A stretch of DNA of 64,000 nucleotides from Butyrivibrio sp. WCD3002 (GTDB lineage Bacteria > Bacillota > Clostridia > Lachnospirales > Lachnospiraceae). The notes beneath the pieces are model-generated. The model did no database searches and was not told where the DNA came from. It worked only from the letters and a program-made list of their open reading frames with translations. The position numbers were made by a program, and so were the translations under genes. Shown here one piece after another: positions 61,398 through 64,000 of the stretch. Location: contig NZ_AUJO01000001.1 of the NCBI RefSeq assembly GCF_000424265.1, positions 496,001-560,000 on the forward strand. Direction: 5' to 3'. The number at the start of each line of letters is the position of its first letter. Position 1 is the stretch's first letter.

Positions 61398-61406
61398 TGT
61401 TATACT
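61398..61406 (+). promoter_or_regulatory. Extended -10 promoter shared with the 53493 site
   Basis: TGTTATACT within the 20-nt block also found before the gene at 53527. It lies 45 nt upstream of the next start. Confidence 0.6.
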
Positions 61407-61450
61407 ATTATTAAATTCATTTGGGGTTATTGAAATATTGGAGGGCGAAA

Positions 61451-62713
61451 ATGGAGAAAAAAGTTAATCTAAAAAAGATACGTAGCAGGATGAAAGGGCT
61501 TTTGGCGCTTGGACTTGCTATATTTATAGCTTTGGGCGTGATGCCTTCTATGCCGGTTCATGCAGCTTTATCTTACTACCAATACCATTTTGTGAGATTC
61601 GAAGATAAGGCTGGTTTGTATTTTGAAACCCACAATAATTCAGGTGGCATTATCTACGAATGGAGAAAGGCCCCATCATTTAATGGAAATTATTATATAG
61701 ACACAGACCTTAATCTTACCAAAGAGGGTGAAAAAGACTATTTGCACTATGCCGCAAAGGATGAAATGCAAAATACAGTAACCTTAAAATTTGGAGAACC
61801 CCAAACTGAAGGAAGAAACGCAATTATTTTTGGTTATGTTGGACCTGCTTGTGATGTAAATTTGATATTAGATGGAAATCTAAAAATGGATTCACCAATA
61901 GTAGATCAAAGTTATCATGAAAATACTTACGCATATGTTGGCGGAACAATAATACAAGAAACTGGTGAATATGATCTTACGCTAATTACAGACAATGAAC
62001 CATGGATCCTTGATGTTGTTACTGTTAGTAAAGTTAATTCAATCGCTTTCAACAAGTCAAAACTGAACTTCAAAAAAGGTGATTCAGCACAGTTACTTAC
62101 AATTGCTCCTAAGCTCAATCTCAACAGGTTTGATTGGGAATCAACTGATCCCAATGTAGCAACAGTTGACGAAACCGGAAAAGTAACACCTGTAAATGAT
62201 GGTACTGCAACAATTACAGCTACTATGAAGACTAATGCCAATATCAAGGCAAGTTGCACTGTAACTGTAGGAGAGCAGCAAGGTAATTCTGAAGACACAA
62301 ATGAATCAGAGAATAAGAAGGATCCGGAGCCAACAATAAATCCCACAGTTGAGCCAGCAAAATCTTCTGAAGCAGCATCTGTTAATGAAGAAAAAGCTGA
62401 ACAGCTCAATCCTAAGCAAAAGGGTACAACTCTTTCAAAGCCCAAAGCAAGTAAAAACAAAATCTCACTTTCTTGGAAAAAACAGACTGCCAAGGGTATA
62501 AAGGGATATGAAATCCAGTACAGTACAGACAAGGGTTTCAAGAAAGACGTTACAAATACTGTTACTATTAAGAAAGCAAAAACTACTAAAACAACCATTA
62601 AGAAGCTTAAATCCAAAACAAAGTATTACGTAAGAATTCGTACCTTCTCCAAAAAGAACGGCGAAAAGGTATACTCAAAGTGGAGCAAGATTAAAAGCGT
62701 AAAAGTAAAATAA
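61451..62713 (+). CDS. Secreted protein with Ig-like (BIG2) and C-terminal FnIII modules
   Basis: 420 residues from ATG 61451 (RBS GGAGGG); the frame extends upstream without a site. Signal peptide 1-39 (LLALGLAIFIALGVM, ending VHAA). Residues 45-190 are a beta-rich domain of unknown type (SYYQYHFVRFEDKAGLYFE). About 190-275 is a BIG2 domain (FNKSKLNFKKGDSAQLLTI, VATVDETGKVTPVNDGTATIT). After a Glu/Pro linker comes the Lys-rich FnIII module (LSWKKQTAKGIKGYEIQYST to KSVKVK) shared with the genes at 43504 and 44858. No anchor motif seen. Confidence 0.82.
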   Translation: MEKKVNLKKIRSRMKGLLALGLAIFIALGVMPSMPVHAALSYYQYHFVRFEDKAGLYFETHNNSGGIIYEWRKAPSFNGNYYIDTDLNLTKEGEKDYLHYAAKDEMQNTVTLKFGEPQTEGRNAIIFGYVGPACDVNLILDGNLKMDSPIVDQSYHENTYAYVGGTIIQETGEYDLTLITDNEPWILDVVTVSKVNSIAFNKSKLNFKKGDSAQLLTIAPKLNLNRFDWESTDPNVATVDETGKVTPVNDGTATITATMKTNANIKASCTVTVGEQQGNSEDTNESENKKDPEPTINPTVEPAKSSEAASVNEEKAEQLNPKQKGTTLSKPKASKNKISLSWKKQTAKGIKGYEIQYSTDKGFKKDVTNTVTIKKAKTTKTTIKKLKSKTKYYVRIRTFSKKNGEKVYSKWSKIKSVKVK

Positions 62714-62723
62714 CACCCAAGCA

Positions 62724-62762
62724 GAAAACCTCTTAGCAATATGCCTAAGGGGTTTTCTTTTG
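62724..62762 (+). terminator. Rho-independent terminator
   Basis: GAAAACCTCTTAG pairs with CTAAGGGGTTTTC (13 bp, one G-U, 8-nt loop), followed by TTTTG. Confidence 0.9.
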
Positions 62763-62902
62763 TCAATTTAAGTACAGTTGATAAAAATGAGCCTGATTTA
62801 TCAAAGAGAAATAAATGGGTAAAACTCCTGTCACCTGAGGAAGCTTCAAAAATAAGAGAAGCGGCAGATAGTCTGGTAAGGAGTGTTAGGAGGCAGAATT
62901 AA
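62759..62902 (+). pseudogene. Short open remnant without a start codon
   Basis: One frame encodes VNLSTVDKNEPDLSKRNKW followed by VKLLSPEEASKIREAADSLVRSVRRQN and a stop. It has no ATG, GTG or TTG with a ribosome site. The helical, charged end looks like the C-terminus of a DNA-binding or mobilisation protein, but I do not recognise it. Between here and the uxaC scrap (62903-63087) I see nothing else clear. Confidence 0.4.
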
Positions 62903-63087
62903 TGCAGATGTATGTGGAGAAATTGTATGCAAACGTATAAAATAATTGCTGTTATAGAAGGCGGACATAAATATTGTAAAAATTGTTGTACTTGTTGTAT
63001 AAGTTGGTTTAAAACCCCAAAGCTATATAAAAAATAAAGATTTGCAATTAGTATTATAGAAAAGGTTTTAATTGGGAGCTGGTAAAA

Positions 63088-63141
63088 GATGAAAAGTTTT
63101 TAGATGAAGATTTTATTTTACAAACTGAGACTGCAAAGCAT
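63088..63141 (+). pseudogene. Remnant of the 5' end of uxaC (glucuronate isomerase)
   Basis: The stretch DEKFLDEDFILQTETAKH matches the start of UxaC proteins (M-x-x-F-x-x-x-F-L-L-x-x-x-T-A-x-x-L-Y-H). An ATG at 63089 is one base out of frame (ATGAAAAGTTTTTAG), so the scrap is also frameshifted, and the rest of the gene is missing. uxaC normally sits beside uxaB, which starts 45 nt later. Confidence 0.6.
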
Positions 63142-63186
63142 ATAACGCAAAGAGATATTTCGGAATCTGAGAGGAGGACTTTTAAC

Positions 63187-64000
63187 ATGGAGAAGCTTAG
63201 TTACAAACTATTGGAGGAAAAGGGGTACGATGGATACCTTCTAAAGGATGCACCGGAGAGGGTTCTTCAGTTTGGCGAAGGAAATTTCCTTCGTGCGTTC
63301 GTCGATTACTTTATCGATCTTATGAACGAAAAAGCAGGATTTAACAGCAAGGTTGTTTTATGTCAGCCAATAGAACATGGACTCGCTGATATGATAAACG
63401 ATCAGGAAGGTCTTTACACACTTTATTTACGGGGACAGGAAAATGGGCAAAAAGTTAATAACAAAAGAGTTATTTCCAGTGTTTCAAGATGCCTTAATCC
63501 ATACAGAGAATTTGATGAATTCTTAGCCTGTGCCAAAAATCCCGAAATGAGATTCATTGTAAGCAACACTACAGAGGCAGGTATAGCTTATGATCCTTCC
63601 TGCAAACCGGAGGATAGACCGTGTGCAAGTTTTCCGGGAAAACTGACACAGTTCCTGTATGAAAGATTTAATAACAAACTTCCGGGATTTATTATTCTAT
63701 CCTGCGAGCTCATAGACAGAAACGGAGATGAGCTACTAAAGTGCGTAAATAAATATATAGATCAGTGGGGATTGTCTGAAGAATTCAGAGACTTTGTATA
63801 TAATGATAATATTTTCTGCTCCACACTCGTGGACAGAATAGTTCCAGGTTATCCGAGAGCAGAAGCTGATGCTATTTGTGAGGAGCTTGGATATAAAGAC
63901 AATATTATTGATACGGCTGAAGTGTTTGGCGCGTGGGTTATAGAAGGACCGCAGAAGATTAAGAAAGAATTTCCTGTGGAAGAAGCCGGACTTCCCATAC
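63187..64000 (+). CDS. uxaB: Tagaturonate reductase (altronate oxidoreductase), N-terminal part
   Basis: 271 residues to the right edge of the window, from ATG 63187 (RBS GAGGAGG at 63169-63175). VLQFGEGNFLRAFVDYFID is the NAD-binding start of the mannitol dehydrogenase family, FIVSNTTEAGIAYDP and FCSTLVDRIVPGYPR are UxaB hallmarks. It reduces tagaturonate to altronate in galacturonate (pectin) breakdown, working after UxaC and before UxaA. The remainder of the protein is outside the window. Confidence 0.93.
   Translation, partial: MEKLSYKLLEEKGYDGYLLKDAPERVLQFGEGNFLRAFVDYFIDLMNEKAGFNSKVVLCQPIEHGLADMINDQEGLYTLYLRGQENGQKVNNKRVISSVSRCLNPYREFDEFLACAKNPEMRFIVSNTTEAGIAYDPSCKPEDRPCASFPGKLTQFLYERFNNKLPGFIILSCELIDRNGDELLKCVNKYIDQWGLSEEFRDFVYNDNIFCSTLVDRIVPGYPRAEADAICEELGYKDNIIDTAEVFGAWVIEGPQKIKKEFPVEEAGLPI

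Noticed and set aside
46836..62713. Prophage or integrative element spanning the accessory region
   Set aside because: No integrase, terminase, capsid, relaxase or conjugation gene is visible and no flanking direct repeats of the tRNA end were found; only scattered remnants are present.

Overview
The window looks like the chromosome of a low-GC, Gram-positive Clostridia member of the Lachnospiraceae, most like the rumen genera Butyrivibrio or Pseudobutyrivibrio. The reasons are the gene order (recG-degV-topoisomerase-rsmD-coaD; rng-rplU-prp-rpmA-obgE-yhbY-nadD-yqeK-rsfS), the short HisG/HisZ pair, AGGAGG-type ribosome sites, xylo-oligosaccharide genes and many secreted proteins with Lys-rich C-terminal modules. 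The genus is an inference; nothing here fixes the species.

Layout. 1-12.9 kb: end of fakA, recG, a DegV protein, a type IIA topoisomerase pair, rsmD, a large secreted transglutaminase-like protein, coaD, a coiled-coil protein and an RsuA-type pseudouridine synthase. 12.9-15.2 kb: a membrane protein, an RluA-type synthase and recU. 15.3-20.3 kb: a partial histidine operon, hisZ-hisG-hisD-hisB-hisIE; the last gene carries an apparently inactive HisF-like N-terminal domain. 20.3-28.6 kb: the conserved radical-SAM/DUF2344/rng/L21/Prp/L27/Obg/YhbY/NadD/YqeK/RsfS cluster. 28.6-30.1 kb: lexA diverging from a LysM cell-division-inhibitor candidate, with LexA boxes on both sides. 30.2-33.3 kb: a kinase, YfbR, a MATE transporter and a small membrane protein.

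33.4-42.5 kb is a carbohydrate locus: AraC regulator, lipoprotein binding protein and two permeases, an intracellular GH3 enzyme and a GH120-type beta-xylosidase. The plan suggests import of xylo-oligosaccharides and their hydrolysis inside the cell.

42.6-63 kb is an accessory, recombination-prone region. It holds secreted multi-domain proteins with near-identical C-terminal FnIII modules, a nitrilase-family amidase, a CPBP protease, an Rpn nuclease, a hairpin of two IS-like ends, a 54-bp tandem repeat, a tRNA-Lys, truncated toxin-antitoxin and AbiEi-like genes, and a stand-alone CdiA-type nuclease domain. At 60.6-61.4 kb lies a shrunken second copy of the nitrilase-CPBP-BspA segment at 47.4-53.2 kb. 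A GC-rich block (57.3-59.9 kb) contains a strong terminator hairpin, a nested 166-nt structured element and most of a mosaic 954-residue surface protein; it looks foreign. The window ends in tagaturonate reductase (uxaB), preceded by a scrap of uxaC.

The best candidates for something undescribed are the structured element at 57344-57557 and the duplication-and-shrinkage history of the secreted-protein array.
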